DNA of 64,000 nucleotides from NCBI GenBank assembly GCA_963930655.1, contig OZ005603.1:18933001-18997000 (forward strand). The letters are read 5' to 3'. Position 1 is the stretch's first letter. Every line of letters begins with the position of its first letter. Both the position numbers and the translations under genes were made by a program. The DNA is from Myrica gale (lineage: Eukaryota > Streptophyta > Magnoliopsida > Fagales > Myricaceae). Shown in pieces: positions 1-11,936 of this stretch. A model generated the notes under the pieces. That model ran no database searches, was not told the DNA's origin, and saw only the letters and a program-made list of their open reading frames with translations.

Positions 1-1753
1 GATACACAGCATGTTTTTATGAATAAGCATAACATGTTTATAACCACGCATGACAAGTTATTTCTCAACAAGCATGACATCGTATACGTATTTGTATGAA
101 AGCATGAAAGAAGTTTTTGTGCAAAGGAAAACATGAAAGGTTTATGAGATATTTGTCATTAAGCACGAACTGTCAAGAGCATTAGAAGCATTTTATGATA
201 AGTTGATTACCAAGCATGACATGAGCACGTCATGAGCAATTGCATTTGCATTTATTTGTCTCATAAGAAAGAAGGAGAAATTTTATGCAAATGAAAGTAC
301 CATTTTTATGCTACTTATGACAAGTTTTATGACAAGTTAATTAACGAACGAACCCAAGTCGGTCGGTACCGTACCAAGTCAAGAAGGTGCATCCATACCG
401 AAGGACGTTTACGTGAAGGATGGATGTCACCTAGGACACCCATACCGAAGGATGCTTGCAAGAAGGATGGGTAGTCCAGGAGGTATGTGCAATCACACTG
501 AAGGATGCTTGCAAGAAGGTGTGAACCTCCAAGAGTCGTGTCTAGCCACTGAAGGACATTGAGAAGGTGTGCTAGCTCGACCATATGTAAGGTCCCCAAG
601 GGAAATAGGGGACAGTTCCAACGGGAACGCACAACCCTGATGCCAGGGGTAAATGGAGCTCAAGTAGCCCATAGGATAAGAATGGAAAAGATTTTCCAAA
701 AGAAAGAGCTTTATAAGTATAAGAGATGTTTAAAAGAGCAAGTGCATGTGCATATGCAATCATGAGGCATACACGTGCATCACGATTCATGATCATGCAT
801 GAATTATATACGTATACATGATATTTAAAGTTCAAGTTGTGATTATTTAAAGTTAAAGCTCATGATATTTCAAGTTGTACTTGAATTACATTATGTTCAA
901 GTTTGTAATTATTTCAAGTTTAAGCGCATGCTTATGATTTTAAGTCAAGTGCATGCTTATAATTTTAAGTTCATTATGATATCGAGTTCATGATGATTTC
1001 AAGTTTAAAAGCAAGTGTATGATTTCAAGTTCAAGATTATGAGTTCAAAGAATAAGTTCATGGTTTCAAACTCACGATTTCAAGTTCATATTTGCAAACC
1101 ATGATTTCAAGCTCATGTTTTAATTATAATTCCTTACTGAGTCTTTCGACTCACAGATGTTTTCAATTGTATCATTCCAGATAACAATTCAGGTGGGAAA
1201 ATCTAGAAGAGGGACCGATGGGAACGTCCTCATCCCTCTTTGTTGTTCATTAAAGGTTAGATGTAATTTTGAAGAGTCATCATGAGCCTCCGTCGTGTGG
1301 TGGTCATGGGTTATTCGGACTATTAGAGTTCAAGGTTTTTGATGTCTAGTATCTTAGTCGTGGTTATCAGAATCAGAAGTTGAAGAGTTCATAGGAAGTA
1401 CTATCAGGCATCCTGTGAATGTCTATGTTATGTGTATAAGGATTCAAGATGTATTACTTATATGTTATGAATAGGTCCATATAAAGGTTTTGTTGGAATC
1501 CCTTAGGACTTGTACTTCAGTCATGCAGACATGACATGTAATTTGGATGCTTTCACTATTGCCGTTGTAGTCAATTGTGTAAGTTGAAGTTTATGTAAAT
1601 CTCTTTGGCCCATCTCTCTCAGTTGTAGGTGTTTTATGTATTTGTATAAAAAAAAAAATCCGCTGCATGATTAAGAGAAACGCTGGAACATTCATTGAGT
1701 GGATGTTCGCGGCTGTCATTAACCCCCTTCGGGCTAGCGTTCGGGGCGTGACA
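1..1753 (+). mobile_element. 5' LTR (right part) of a Tekay/Del-like Ty3/gypsy element
   Basis: The last 1.75 kb of a long terminal repeat that enters from outside the window. It is repeated almost perfectly at 5056-6809: by eye about five substitutions and one A-run length change over 1.75 kb. It ends GGGGCGTGACA, the same end as the downstream LTR, and is followed by a primer-binding-site-like stretch. With usual plant LTR clock rates (about 0.7-1.3e-8 per site per year) this divergence means an insertion on the order of 0.1-0.2 million years old; the rate is assumed, not measured here. Confidence 0.9.
389..613 (+). other. Hairpin run in LTR, first copy
   Basis: Consecutive inverted repeats: 390-396 with 420-426, 434-443 with 467-477 (one bulged base), 493-498 with 519-524 (extended by 479-484 with 525-530), 542-549 with 567-575 (one bulge), 592-597 with 608-613. 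The first four loops share a GAAGGA...GAAGG core while the stems differ. It lies downstream of the LTR's TATA box, so it should be in the element's RNA. Function is unknown; see findings. Confidence 0.7.
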
Positions 1754-3529
1754 GAAAATTTTATCAGAGCAAATAGAGCTTTGGGCCAGGAGACATAAGG
1801 TATAGATTAGAACCCTAAGAGTTAGCTATGTGTTAGGCATCAAGTACACTAGACTGGTGACAAAGACTCGTTATGAGAAATCATAGTGAATAAAGACTTT
1901 GAAAGTGCAGAATGACACCTAGAGGACCAAAAGAGAATTGGGGACTCAGAGAATCGAATGTCACTACTGATGATGTTTTAGAACACATGGCTCGGCTTGT
2001 CACTGAACAGGTGCAACAAGGAACAAATGATTAAGGTTACCTAAGGATATGATTACGCAGACCCTGGAAGAAATTTTTATCGAAGTAAGTTTTGATTTTG
2101 GTAGACTTCCGAATGGAGTTTGCCGGAACACCTGATTTTAGTCAGAGGGTCAGATTTTGGCTGAGGAATAGTTATTGCTCTTTGACTTATTAAGGCTTAG
2201 GAATTCAAGACAATGAGTTGTTTTGAGGATAATGAATTTTGATATTAGACTTGGTCTGCATTTGAGATTATACGGACAGGGAATCGAAGAACTATTGGAG
2301 TTTTATACCGCCCAGATAAGGGATTTGTTGATCAATTGTAAAGAGCTTAAGTATGCACTAATGCTTATTTATGAACAGAGTATGATCTTTGGATTAGGAA
2401 AGAGATATATCTGAGAAGATATTTTACGCTAAGGATTGCTGTTATAAGTGCTTATTGATGCCATTAGAATTGACCATGGCATAAGAGACATTGAAATGAT
2501 GATTAGGGTGCTTCGGGGCCATTTAGATTGATTAGTGATCTTCATGATGATACAGTGGCTCATTTGAAGAGTTAAGAGGGTTATAAAGAATGTTTGTCGA
2601 TTGAATTGCAGAAATTAAGTTGAGGAAATTTGACTACCAATTTTTCTAAATGTGGAGGATTACCCGAATGCATGAGTAAATCCACTATAATGTAGTCTAA
2701 TGTTGGTGATCAAATTATAAAGAATGCTTAATTGAAATTGAGGGGCATATAGCATTAGCTAATTTGATGGTAATGGAGATGGTGGTTTGAATGGAGATCG
2801 AGGTATCATCAGTCGAAGGTGAAGGAAGGAGGTATATCCAAGACGACCTTCAGACACGTTATGGTCACTATGGAATTCTTGGTGATGCCAATGGGCTGGC
2901 CAATACTCCGGCCTCATGTATGGATTTAATGAACAGGGTGTTCAAGGAGTTCTAAGATAAGTTGTGGTTGTCTTTATAGACGATATTTTGATTTAATCAA
3001 GAAATAAGCATGAACATGAGAAACATCTAAGGACTGTTCTACAGATTTTCACGGAGAAGAAGTTGTATGCTAAATTCTCTAAGTGTAAATTTTGGTTGGA
3101 GCAAGTCCGATTTTCGGGGCATGTGGTTTCAGGCAAAGGGATTGTCGTGGAACACGGTAAGGTCGATGATGTAACCTAATGGCCAAGGCCTATAAATGTG
3201 AAGGAAATAAGGAGTTTCCTGGGGTTAACAAGATACTACCGAAGGTTCATCGAGGGGTTTACAAAGATAGTTATACTATTGACATCGTTGATTAAGAAAA
3301 ATGTCAAGTTTGAATAGACGTTTGAGTGCGAATAAAATATTTTGGGATTTTAGACCGAATGGGTACCATGACGTACCAGTGGCCCTACCTATGTCTTAGA
3401 GTATGAGCCCTTGCACATTAAGGGAACCTTTTTATATGTAGGAGAACCGATAAGGGTTAGCCAAAAGGGTGAAACAGTTGAGGACAAAAACCAAATTCCG
3501 AGGGCGGAATTTTTGTAAGGAGGGGAGGA
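1754..3529 (+). mobile_element. Interior of the Tekay-like element
   Basis: A short interior of about 1.8 kb between two near-identical LTRs. It opens with a degenerate initiator-Met tRNA primer binding site at 1759-1770 (TTTATCAGAGC core) and closes with a purine-rich polypurine tract, AAGGAGGGGAGGA, at 3517-3529 immediately before the 3' LTR. Only scattered pol remnants are recognisable, with many breaks. Because the LTRs are almost identical while the interior is decayed and small, the copy was most likely mobilised in trans by a relative (inference). Confidence 0.8.
2880..3300 (+). pseudogene. Reverse transcriptase / RNase H remnant
   Basis: Conceptual translation shows recognisable Ty3/gypsy reverse-transcriptase text: a DDIL-type active-site region near 2975-2990, a region resembling the KCxFW block near 3080, and the tether matching LTRYYRRFIEGF near 3220-3260. 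The last block is typical of Tekay/Del chromoviruses. It is a broken fossil, not a functional gene. The family call rests on motif recognition only. Confidence 0.65.
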
Positions 3530-3748
3530 TGTGAGACCCCAACTTTTCATGTGCTCTGATTATTGCGGAAGAGTATTTGGGTATTTAGTGAAATAATTGG
3601 AGGATCATAATTGGGGTGTTGGAATAGGAAGATTTTTAGCACCCTGTTTTTAGGTAACATTGCTGTGAGATCCCGACCTTACCTTATTGATGTCGTTTAT
3701 GATTCCCTCAATATGTATGTATGATTAAATGAGTGATTGTTGGTGTAA

Positions 3749-4111
3749 GTGTCGACACATTGGAGCATAGTGTCGACACATTAGACTAACACCCGAAAGT
3801 TTACCTTTTCTGGAGCCCAAAGTGAATTTTGACTAAGTGTTGTAAGTGTCGACACCTTGGGTCAAAGTGTCGACACATTAGACCGATACCCGAGAGTTCG
3901 CCTTTTTCCAGAACTCCCGTGGATTTTGACCAAGTGATGGAAGTGTCGACACCTTGAGTGATGGTGTCGACACATCTAACTGAAACCCGAGAGTTTACAT
4001 TTTTTCCCACTTTGGCCAAGTGTTGGAAGTGTCGACACCTTGAGTGATGGTGTCGACACATCCTACTAAATGTGTTGTAAGTGTCGACACCTTTAGTGAT
4101 GGTGTCGACAC
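3749..4111. repeat. Ten GTGTCGACAC palindromes in five 21-bp pairs
   Basis: Exact copies start at 3749, 3770, 3846, 3867, 3943, 3964, 4029, 4050, 4081 and 4102. Every pair is exactly 21 bp apart; pairs start 97, 97, 86 and 52 bp from each other. The array lies just upstream of the LTR's TATA box. The segments between pairs are diverged copies of one another (CCCGAGAGTT recurs). See findings for the same word in a copia element. Confidence 0.93.
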
Positions 4112-4208
4112 ATATAACTAAATCCCTAGAAAATACGTGAGGTGGAATTCATGTGAAAAAGGGGGAAATAAGGGAGGGCAGCCTTGTCTTTTCCCCAAGC
4201 CCTTTACG

Positions 4209-4214
4209 TATAAG
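4209..4214 (+). promoter_or_regulatory. LTR TATA box
   Basis: TATAAG followed by a C-rich run and a purine-rich leader. The same layout occurs in the two related LTRs at 20367 and, on the minus strand, 26487-26492. The conserved position suggests it is the LTR promoter core. Confidence 0.6.
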
Positions 4215-5443
4215 GCAACCCCCCCTTTCCCACAAGTCATTTTGCCCTAGCTCCCCACCGAAGAAGAGAAGAGAAGAAAAGAAAGAAAGAAGAAGGAGAA
4301 AAGAAGAAGAAGAAAGGAAGAAGAGAAAGAAAGAGAGAGAGAAGAGGTGAGTGCTTATGGCCGGCCAAGCCATACCCATTTTCACCTATGTTCTCTTTTT
4401 CTTTTGAATGGTTGATGGTTGTGTGTTGTTAGTTTCTCCTTGGTTGTTGTGATGGTTGTGTGTTGTTAGATTTCTCCTTGAGATTCATGTGTTTTCTTTG
4501 AAGAAAATGTAGATCTAGTGAGTTTTAGAGAGTTGTATGGATTGTGCACAAAGCCATGGAGAGTGTGGTTAGATTTGGGAATTTATAAACCCAAGAGAAA
4601 CCAACTTGCATACTAGGTGTTTGATAAAAGACCAAAGGGAGTGAAATAGATGCAATAACCTTTGTTCTAGTGATGAAATCATTGTTTTTGGTTGGAAGTT
4701 TTGAGTTGTATGTGTAAAGTCTACGTCTTGTATATGAGGTTATATGAGGAGGGCACTTGGGGCAAATTTCGTGGGCGTTGGATGATTTTGTACGATGAAG
4801 TATGTGTATGACAAAGTATGAGATATTGAACGAGGAATAAGTATGAGATATTGAATGAGGAATAAGGACGATTTTGTATGATGAAGCGTGAGTAATTGAT
4901 TGATTACTCTATACGTCTAGTAAACCTATGAATAACAATGGTATGATCCAATTGTAGGTAAAGGGGCATTCAACCCACAAGCAAGCAAAGTAAGAGGAGC
5001 TTAAGTTTGTAAGTGAAAATAGTAAGTAGCAACTTACGCTTTACAAAACTGGAATGATACACAGCATGTTTTTATGAATAAGCATAACATGTTTATAACC
5101 ACGCATGACAAGTTATTTCTCAACAAGCATGACATCGTATACGTATTTGTATGAAAGCATGAAAGAAGTTTTTGTGCAAAGGAAAACATGAAAGGTTTAT
5201 GAGATATTTGTCATTAAGCACGAACTGTCAAGAGCATTAGAAGCATTTTATGATAAGTTGATTACCAAGCATGACATGAGCACGTCATGAGCAATTGCAT
5301 TTGCAAATATTTGTCTCATAAGAAAGAAGGAGAAATTTTATGCAAATGAAAGTATCATTTTTATGCTACTTATGACAAGTTTTATGACAAGTTAATTAAC
5401 GAACGAACCCAAGTCGGTCGGTACCGTACCAAGTCAAGAAGGT

Positions 5444-5668
5444 GCATCCATACCGAAGGACGTTTACGTGAAGGATGGATGTCACCTAGGACACCCATAC
5501 CGAAGGATGCTTGCAAGAAGGATGGGTAGTCCAGGAGGTATGTGCAATCACACTGAAGGATGCTTGCAAGAAGGTGTGAACCTCCAAGAGTCGTGTCTAG
5601 CCACTGAAGGACATTGAGAAGGTGTGCTAGCTCGACCATATGTAAGGTCCCCAAGGGAAATAGGGGAC
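5444..5668 (+). other. Hairpin run in LTR, second copy
   Basis: Same sequence and inverted repeats as 389-613, offset by 5055 bp. It lies about 1.2 kb downstream of the TATA box at 4209, so it should be transcribed. Confidence 0.7.
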
Positions 5669-6809
5669 AGTTCCAACGGGAACGCACAACCCTGATGCCA
5701 GGGGTAAATGGAGCTCAAGTAGCCCATAGGATAAGAATGGAAAAGATTTTCCAAAAGAAAGAGCTTTATAAGTATAAGAGATGTTTAAAAGAGCAAGTGC
5801 ATGTGCATATGCAATCATGAGGCATACACGTGCATCACGATTCATGATCATGCATGAATTATATACGTATACATGATATTTAAAGTTCAAGTTGTGATTA
5901 TTTAAAGTTAAAGCTCATGATATTTCAAGTTGTACTTGAATTACATTATGTTCAAGTTTGTAATTATTTCAAGTTTAAGCGCATGCTTATGATTTTAAGT
6001 CAAGTGCATGCTTATAATTTTAAGTTCATTATGATATCGAGTTCATGATGATTTCAAGTTTAAAAGCAAGTGTATGATTTCAAGTTCAAGATTATGAGTT
6101 CAAAGAATAAGTTCATGGTTTCAAACTCACGATTTCAAGTTCATATTTGCAAACCATGATTTCAAGCTCATGTTTTAATTATAATTCCTTACTGAGTCTT
6201 TCGACTCACAGATGTTTTCAATTGTATCATTCCAGATAACAATTCAGGTGGGAAAATCTAGAAGAGGGACCGATGGGAACGTCCTCATCCCTCTTTGTTG
6301 TTCATTAAAGGTTAGATGTAATTTTGAAGAGTCATCATGAGCCTCCGTCGTGTGGTGGTCATGGGTTATTCGGACTATTAGAGTTCAAGGTTTTTGATGT
6401 CTAGTATCTTAGTCGTGGTTATCAGAATCAGAAGTTGAAGAGTTCATAGGAAGTACTATCAGGCATCCTGTGAATGTCTATGTTATGTGTATAAGGATTC
6501 AAGATGTATTACTTATATGTTATGAGTAGGTCCATATAAAGGTTTTGTTGGAATCCCTTAGGACTTGTACTTCAGTCATGCAGACATGACATGTAATTTG
6601 GATGCTTTCACTATTGCCGTTGTAGTCAATTGTGTAAGTTGAAGTTTATGTAAATCTCTTTGGCCCATCTCTCTCAGTTGTAGGTGTTTTATGTATTTGT
6701 ATAAAAAAAAAAAATCCGCTGCATGATTAAGAGAAACGCTGGAACATTCATTGAGTGGATGTTCACGGCTGTCATTAACCCCCTTCGGGCTAGCGTTCGG
6801 GGCGTGACA

Positions 6810-7102
6810 TGCAATTTACTTTCCGTGATTTATTTTTCGTGTCGTCATTTACTTTGATGTTTGTTATATTCTTATTTATGTTTTGTGTTGTTTTAATTTC
6901 GTTACAAACTCTCTAAAATCCAAAAATATGAATCTGAACAGTGTTTAGTAAACGCTTTTTATTTTCTCTTTGTTTCTTTTATGCGAGTTTGAAATTAATC
7001 TATTTTCCCTTAGGACATGATCTGGCCTTTTGGGCTAATTATTACACGACATAACTCCAATACTTGGGATAGCCTTTGCGCTGCTCATTTTAGAGTGAGT
7101 CA
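6810..7102 (+). mobile_element. Athila 5' LTR, right end
   Basis: These 293 bp match 15148-15441 of the 3' LTR with scattered differences. The LTR end is placed at the CA of GAGTCA, just before the PBS. Confidence 0.85.
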
Positions 7103-7108
7103 AGTTTT

Positions 7109-7126
7109 TGGCGCCGTTGCCGGGGA
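7109..7126 (+). other. Primer binding site, tRNA-Asp type
   Basis: TGGCGCCGTTGCCGGGGA, the classic Athila primer binding site, 6 bp after the LTR end. Confidence 0.9.
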
Positions 7127-7284
7127 TTGTTAGACTTAGTTTCAAACTAGTGATTTTCCTTTGTTTTTAATTTTTCTCATAATCTTAAAAAAAAACTTTT
7201 TATCTTTAAGTTACCTTATCTCTTTTGCATATTTATTTGTTTTCTACTGTAATGGTGAGCCTCTTCTATTTGGACTGATGTCTG

Positions 7285-9298
7285 ATGCCTTGGGTCAAAG
7301 ACATTTCAAATAGGTTATACAGAATTACACCCAGTACTAGTAGTGATATTCACAGCACAGAGTCGGATAGTTCTTCTATCTCTTTTACAAGTGAGGATGT
7401 TGAAAGTGATTTATATAATCCTTTTGTGGAAGAGAATTTGAAGAAGTTATGGCTGCACCTGCACCACGTACTCTTGAAGATTTTTTGCAACCCACACGCA
7501 CCACTACACCATCATGCATTGTTTTACCTAATGATGCACTTAATTTTACTATTAAGCATGGGATGATGTAAGTGATACCTCACTTCCACGGGATGGATTC
7601 TGAGAGTCCTTACCAGCAGTTGACGGACTTTGAGTTGGCATGTACTACTGTTATTACTAGAGCTACGACAGATGAATTAGTTAAACTTCGTTTATTTCCT
7701 TTCTCTTTAAAGGATAAAGCGAAGATTTGGTTTAATTCTTTGAGATCAAATTCTATCTCTAGTTGGTCTGACATGCAACGTGAGTTCTTACATAAATTAT
7801 TTTCCTTTTCAGAGAACTCAATTTTTGCAAGAGCAAATCAGCCACTTTATGCAGAGAGGTGATGAGACCTTCCACGCTTGTTGGGAAAGATTCAAGGATT
7901 TAATGAACATCTGTCCACATCATGGCTTTGAGACTTGGAGGCTTGTCAACTACTTTACACTGCACTTACACCTGAATGCAAGCAGTTTGTTCAGACTATG
8001 TGCAATGGGGAATTCTTTAGCAAGGAACCTGATGAAGCATTGAAGTTTTTTTATTACCTTGCTAAAAGTGCCCAACAATGGAATACACGATCTGACCTGG
8101 CACCATTGACAATACAACCTCTCAGAGCAATTGGTGGTGGGGGTAAATATGAAGTCAAAGAGGATGCTGATGTCCAAGCTCGTATTAGTGCTTTGACTAG
8201 GAGGTTGGAGGTTATGGAATTAGAGAAGGTGAAGGCCGCGAAAGCAGTGAGGTGTGTTCTCTATGCGCTGATTCTAGCCATAAGACTCAGGATTGTCCGA
8301 TTATGCCAGTTTTATAGGAGAGTGGATCTGATCATATGCAATCAGCAAATTGGGTTAACAGAACACCAAATCAGCCTTTCTCTAACACTTACAATCCGGG
8401 GTGGATGAATCATCCGAATTTTTCATGGAGAAATGATCAATCCGGTCAATCTTCGCATTTTCAGCAACCTCCCCAGTCCTATGCACCACCTTCTCAGCAG
8501 ACATCTCATCCGGTTGCTCCTCAGCATCAATATCAGCCACATCAGCCTTCTCAGAGCTATCCAATTGCAGCAGCACCTCCAGGATTCCAATCTAATGTAG
8601 CTGCTTAACATTCTCAGCTTCAACCCCCTGCTCCACCAAAGAAGTCTCTTGACGATAGTATGACATAGATGGCCAACACACTTCAGCAGTTCATGCAGAT
8701 TCAGGCCACCACTAACAGTCAGAACACTCAGGCCATAAATGAATTACGGGGCACCGTTAATAAGATGAGTACCACATTGAGCACTCTTGACAGAGGAAAA
8801 TTCCCAGCACAACCCCAGCCTAATCCTCAAGTATATTGGCAACAGCAAGTGCATAATGTCTCAGAGAAATCCATTGAAACAACAAAGGCTGTTATATCTT
8901 TAAGAAGCAGAAAGGAAGTTCCCCGACCTGAGATGCCTATGGATAGACAGACAGTTCCCCTGACACCTGACGTTGTGGATGAGGCAGATGAAGCTACGAA
9001 GAATTTGAAACCAGAGGAAGTCAGGCTTGAAGCAAAGAAACCTGCAAGTGATGAGACAGAGACGAGTAGGGAGTTCCGACCTGTGGTTCCCTATCCTCAA
9101 AGATTGGCAGCTGGCCAAAAGAACAAATATCATACGAAGATTCAAGAAATCTTCAAGCAAGTAAAGATTAATATTCCACTTTTGGATGCCATACAACAAG
9201 TTCCTTCATATGCAAAATTTCTAAAGGACTTGTGCACAGTGAAGAGGAAGCTGAATGTAAAGAAGAAAGCTTTCTTGATATTGAGCGAGACTCCTTAG
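7285..9298 (+). pseudogene. Athila-like gag region
   Basis: Several open stretches encode gag-type protein: a retrotransposon gag core near 7570-8090 (text such as LRLFPFSLKDKAKIWFNSL), a Gln/Pro/Ser-rich linker near 8400-8620, and a charged C-terminal part (8669-9298). The core would form the particle shell in an active relative. It is a fossil with more than one break. The flow into the protease and the PBS context support gag. Confidence 0.75.
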
Positions 9299-9334
9299 AA
9301 GTTTAGAGATCCCGACACTCCTACTATTTCCATT

Positions 9335-9892
9335 ATGATTGGTGAATCATGCATTAGGAGAGCTTTACTTGATTTGGGTAGCAGTGTGAACTTGCTACCA
9401 TTCTCAATATATGAGCAGTTGGGATTGGGTAAGGTAAAAAAGATTTCTATCATGCTACAGTTGGCTGACAGATCGGTCAAGGTGCCATGGGGTATAATTG
9501 AAGATGTTTTGGTTCAGGTAGACAAATTTTACTATCCAGTGGATTTTGTAGTCCTGGCTATGCAGCAGAAAGTTTCCATTATCTACCTGGCACCTTTCAT
9601 TCTTGGACGTCCATTCCGTGCTACCTCCAATGCATTAATTAATTGTCGAAGTGGAGTACTGAAGCTCACATTCTTGAATATGACAATGGAGATGAACGTG
9701 TTCAATGCCTGCAAGATGCCGAGTGGATGTGATGACTCAGAGGTACATGCAGTTGATGTGATAGATGACTTTGACATTTTGGAGCTGTCAGCAGTACTTG
9801 ATTCTGATAGTGCATTTGAGGATGACTTTCCTGAGCACCCTGAGACTCTTATTGAGACAGTCCCTCCATTAGCAGAATTGACAGAGGTATAA
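9335..9892 (+). pseudogene. Athila-like aspartic protease
   Basis: The text LLDLGSSVNLLPFSIYEQLG is the pepsin-like protease block of Athila/Tat elements (active-site D in DLGSS), followed by a PVDFVVL-like and an FILGRPF block. The protease matures the polyprotein in active relatives. It is part of a broken element. Confidence 0.75.
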
Positions 9893-10099
9893 GGACAGTT
9901 AATAGAGACACATGACCCCTCTTAGTTGTCAGATGTGAGCTACACAGGAAGTTGGCGTAGGCCAGTCTTTGAAGCCCTTGACTTACCAGAAGTCATGAAG
10001 TCATTAGAAGAAGAAGTCCCTACATTGGAGCTAAAGCCACTACCTGAGGACTTGAAGTACGTTTTTCTGGGTCCAGCTGAAGACACATTTCCGGTGGTC

Positions 10100-10560
10100 A
10101 TTTATTCTCGACTTATTGCGAAACAGAAAGCCGATTATGCCTTTGAGACCTTGAAGAAACACTTGACAGTTGCACCCATTATGCAACCACCTCGGTGGGA
10201 CTTGCCTTTTGAAATTATGACCGATGCTAGTGATTTCACTCTTCGTGCCGTTCCCGGCCAAAGAGTGGATAACAAGTCTATTGTCATTTATTATGCAAGT
10301 CATACTTTAAATGATGCTCAGAGAAATTATACCACCACCAAGAAAGAGTTGTTAGCTATAGTGTTTGCTTTAGATAAATTTCGTTCTTATATTATTGGGT
10401 CGCTTGTTATTATCTTTACTGACCACTCTGCTTTGAAGTATTTGTTGGCTAAGAAGGACACTAAGCCTAGATTGATCCGATGGATTCTTCTTCTTCAATA
10501 GTTCAACATTACCATTCGAGATAAAAAGGGAGTTGAAAATGTTGTAGCTGATCATCTTTC
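10100..10560 (+). pseudogene. Athila-like RNase H domain
   Basis: Recognisable Ty3/gypsy RNase H blocks: a TDASDF-type catalytic block, [19 protein letters not shown], and [11 protein letters not shown], followed by the VVADHLSRL-like tether near 10545-10570. It sits between the protease and integrase regions as expected. It is a fossil. Confidence 0.75.
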
Positions 10561-10564
10561 TCGC

Positions 10565-11936
10565 TTGCAGCATCTTTTTGCATCTCTTTTTCCCTTAAAT
10601 GATGATTTTCCTGATGAGCATTTTTTTGCAGTGTCACGCGCTTCTTGGTTTGCGGATATTGTAAATTACCTTGTCACTGACCAAATGCCAGAGCATTGGG
10701 CAGTTGAGGACAAGCGTAAGTTTCTTGCAGAGGTACGACACTATTATTTCGACAACCCTTATTTGATTATATATTGTGCTGATCAATTGGTACGTCGATG
10801 TGTGTCTGATTATGAGTTTACCTCTGTGATGCATTTTTGCCATAGTGGAGCATGCGGAGGCCACTTTTCCGTAAAGAAAACTGTTTCAAAAATTCTGCAA
10901 AGTGGACTCTACTGGCCTACTATGTTTAAAGATGTTGAATCATTTTGCAAGGCCTGTGAGCCTTGTCAGAAAATTGGAAAAATTACAGCAAGAAATGAAA
11001 TGCCTCTTTCCCCTATTTTAACTCTTGAAATTTTTTATTGTTGGGAAATTGATTTTATGGGACCTTTCCCTAATTCATTTGGAAATTCCTACATTTTAGT
11101 TGCTGTAGATTATGTGTCAAATTGGGTAGAAGCCATACCTTGTAGGAAAAATGATCATAAGGTTGTCATTCATTTTCTGAAAGAGTTGTTTGCAAGTTTT
11201 GGCATGCCCAAAGCGATCATTAGTGATGGATGTTCGCATTTTTGCAATAAATCTTTTGAAAAACTCATGCAAAAATATGGGGTGACTCACATGGTCTCTA
11301 CTCCATATCACCCCCAAACTAATGGTCAACCTGAGTTGGCCAGTAGAGAGATCGAGCTCATACTTGAGAAAACGATCCGCCCTAATCGAAAGGATTGGTC
11401 CGAAAAATTGGTTGATGCTCTCTGGGCCTATAGAACTACATTCAAAACTAATTTAGGGATGTCCCCTTATAGATTAGTTTATGGTAAGGCTTGTCATCTA
11501 CCTGTTGAAATTCAACATCGTGCTTTATGGGCTATAAAACATATTAACTTTTCACTTGATGCTGCCAAGGATTTAAGAAAGTTGCAGATTTCTGAGCTCG
11601 ATGAAGCAAGGAGGGAAGCCTATGACAATGCCCGCTTGGCAAAGGAGCGGATGAAGTCACTACATGACAAGAAAATTAAAGACAAAACAACTTCTCCCTA
11701 ATCAGCGAGTGCTTCTTTATAATTCCCGACTGCATATTTTTCCCGGGAAGCTGAAGTCCCGATGGGGTGGCCCATACATCATTAAGGAGGTCCGTTATCA
11801 TGGTGCGGTAGACATTGTCGATCCAAAAAATCGATATAGCTTCACAGTCAATGGACAACGTCTCAAGCCATTTATGACTCCCTTCGATCCAAATGAAGAA
11901 ATCTTGCTTGTTCAAGACCCCAGGGGAGTCCTCTGA
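10565..11936 (+). pseudogene. Athila-like integrase
   Basis: Domains in order: an HHCC zinc finger near 10830-10980 (H-C...CxxC, CEPCQKIG), then the integrase core with D in EIDFMGPF, D in IISDGCSHF and E in the segment after HPQTNGQ, spaced as in DD35E integrases, then a C-terminal SH3-like region (WGGPYIIKEV, near 11760-11800). Overlapping open stretches at 10565-11701 and 11664-11936 cover it. It belongs to a broken element. Confidence 0.8.

Larger units (their letters stand above)
3530..6809 (+). mobile_element. 3' LTR of the Tekay-like element
   Basis: A 3.28-kb LTR running TGTGAGACCCC...GGGGCGTGACA. It directly follows the polypurine tract, and its last 1.75 kb match 1-1753. Inside are an array of GTGTCGACAC palindromes (3749-4111), a TATA box (4209-4214) followed by a C-run and a GA-rich leader (4258-4346), and the hairpin run (5444-5668). 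The 5 bp after the LTR, TGCAA, equal the sequence at the corresponding point of the Athila 3' LTR (15148-15152), as expected if TGCAA is the target-site duplication and the element landed in the Athila 5' LTR. Confidence 0.92.

Noticed and set aside
327-835. Several overlapping open frames on both strands, seen again at 5382-5890, 21815-22015 and 24874-25164
   Set aside because: They are by-products of the conserved LTR hairpin run; the frames exist on both strands, differ between copies and have no protein motif.
3801-4061. Open frame encoding repeated Cys-Arg-His text; similar ones at 33177-33398, 38229-38411 and 41002-41223
   Set aside because: The CRH text is just the translation of the GTGTCGACAC palindrome in one frame, not a zinc-binding protein.
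4149-4385. Hydrophobic Leu/Phe/Ser-rich small proteins here and at 14454-14855, 20414-20707 and 26147-26440
   Set aside because: Translation of low-complexity GA/CT-rich LTR leaders; not membrane proteins.
1-6809. Segmental duplication of 1.75 kb (1-1753 and 5056-6809)
   Set aside because: Explained fully as the two LTRs of one element: PBS after the first, polypurine tract and TG start for the second.
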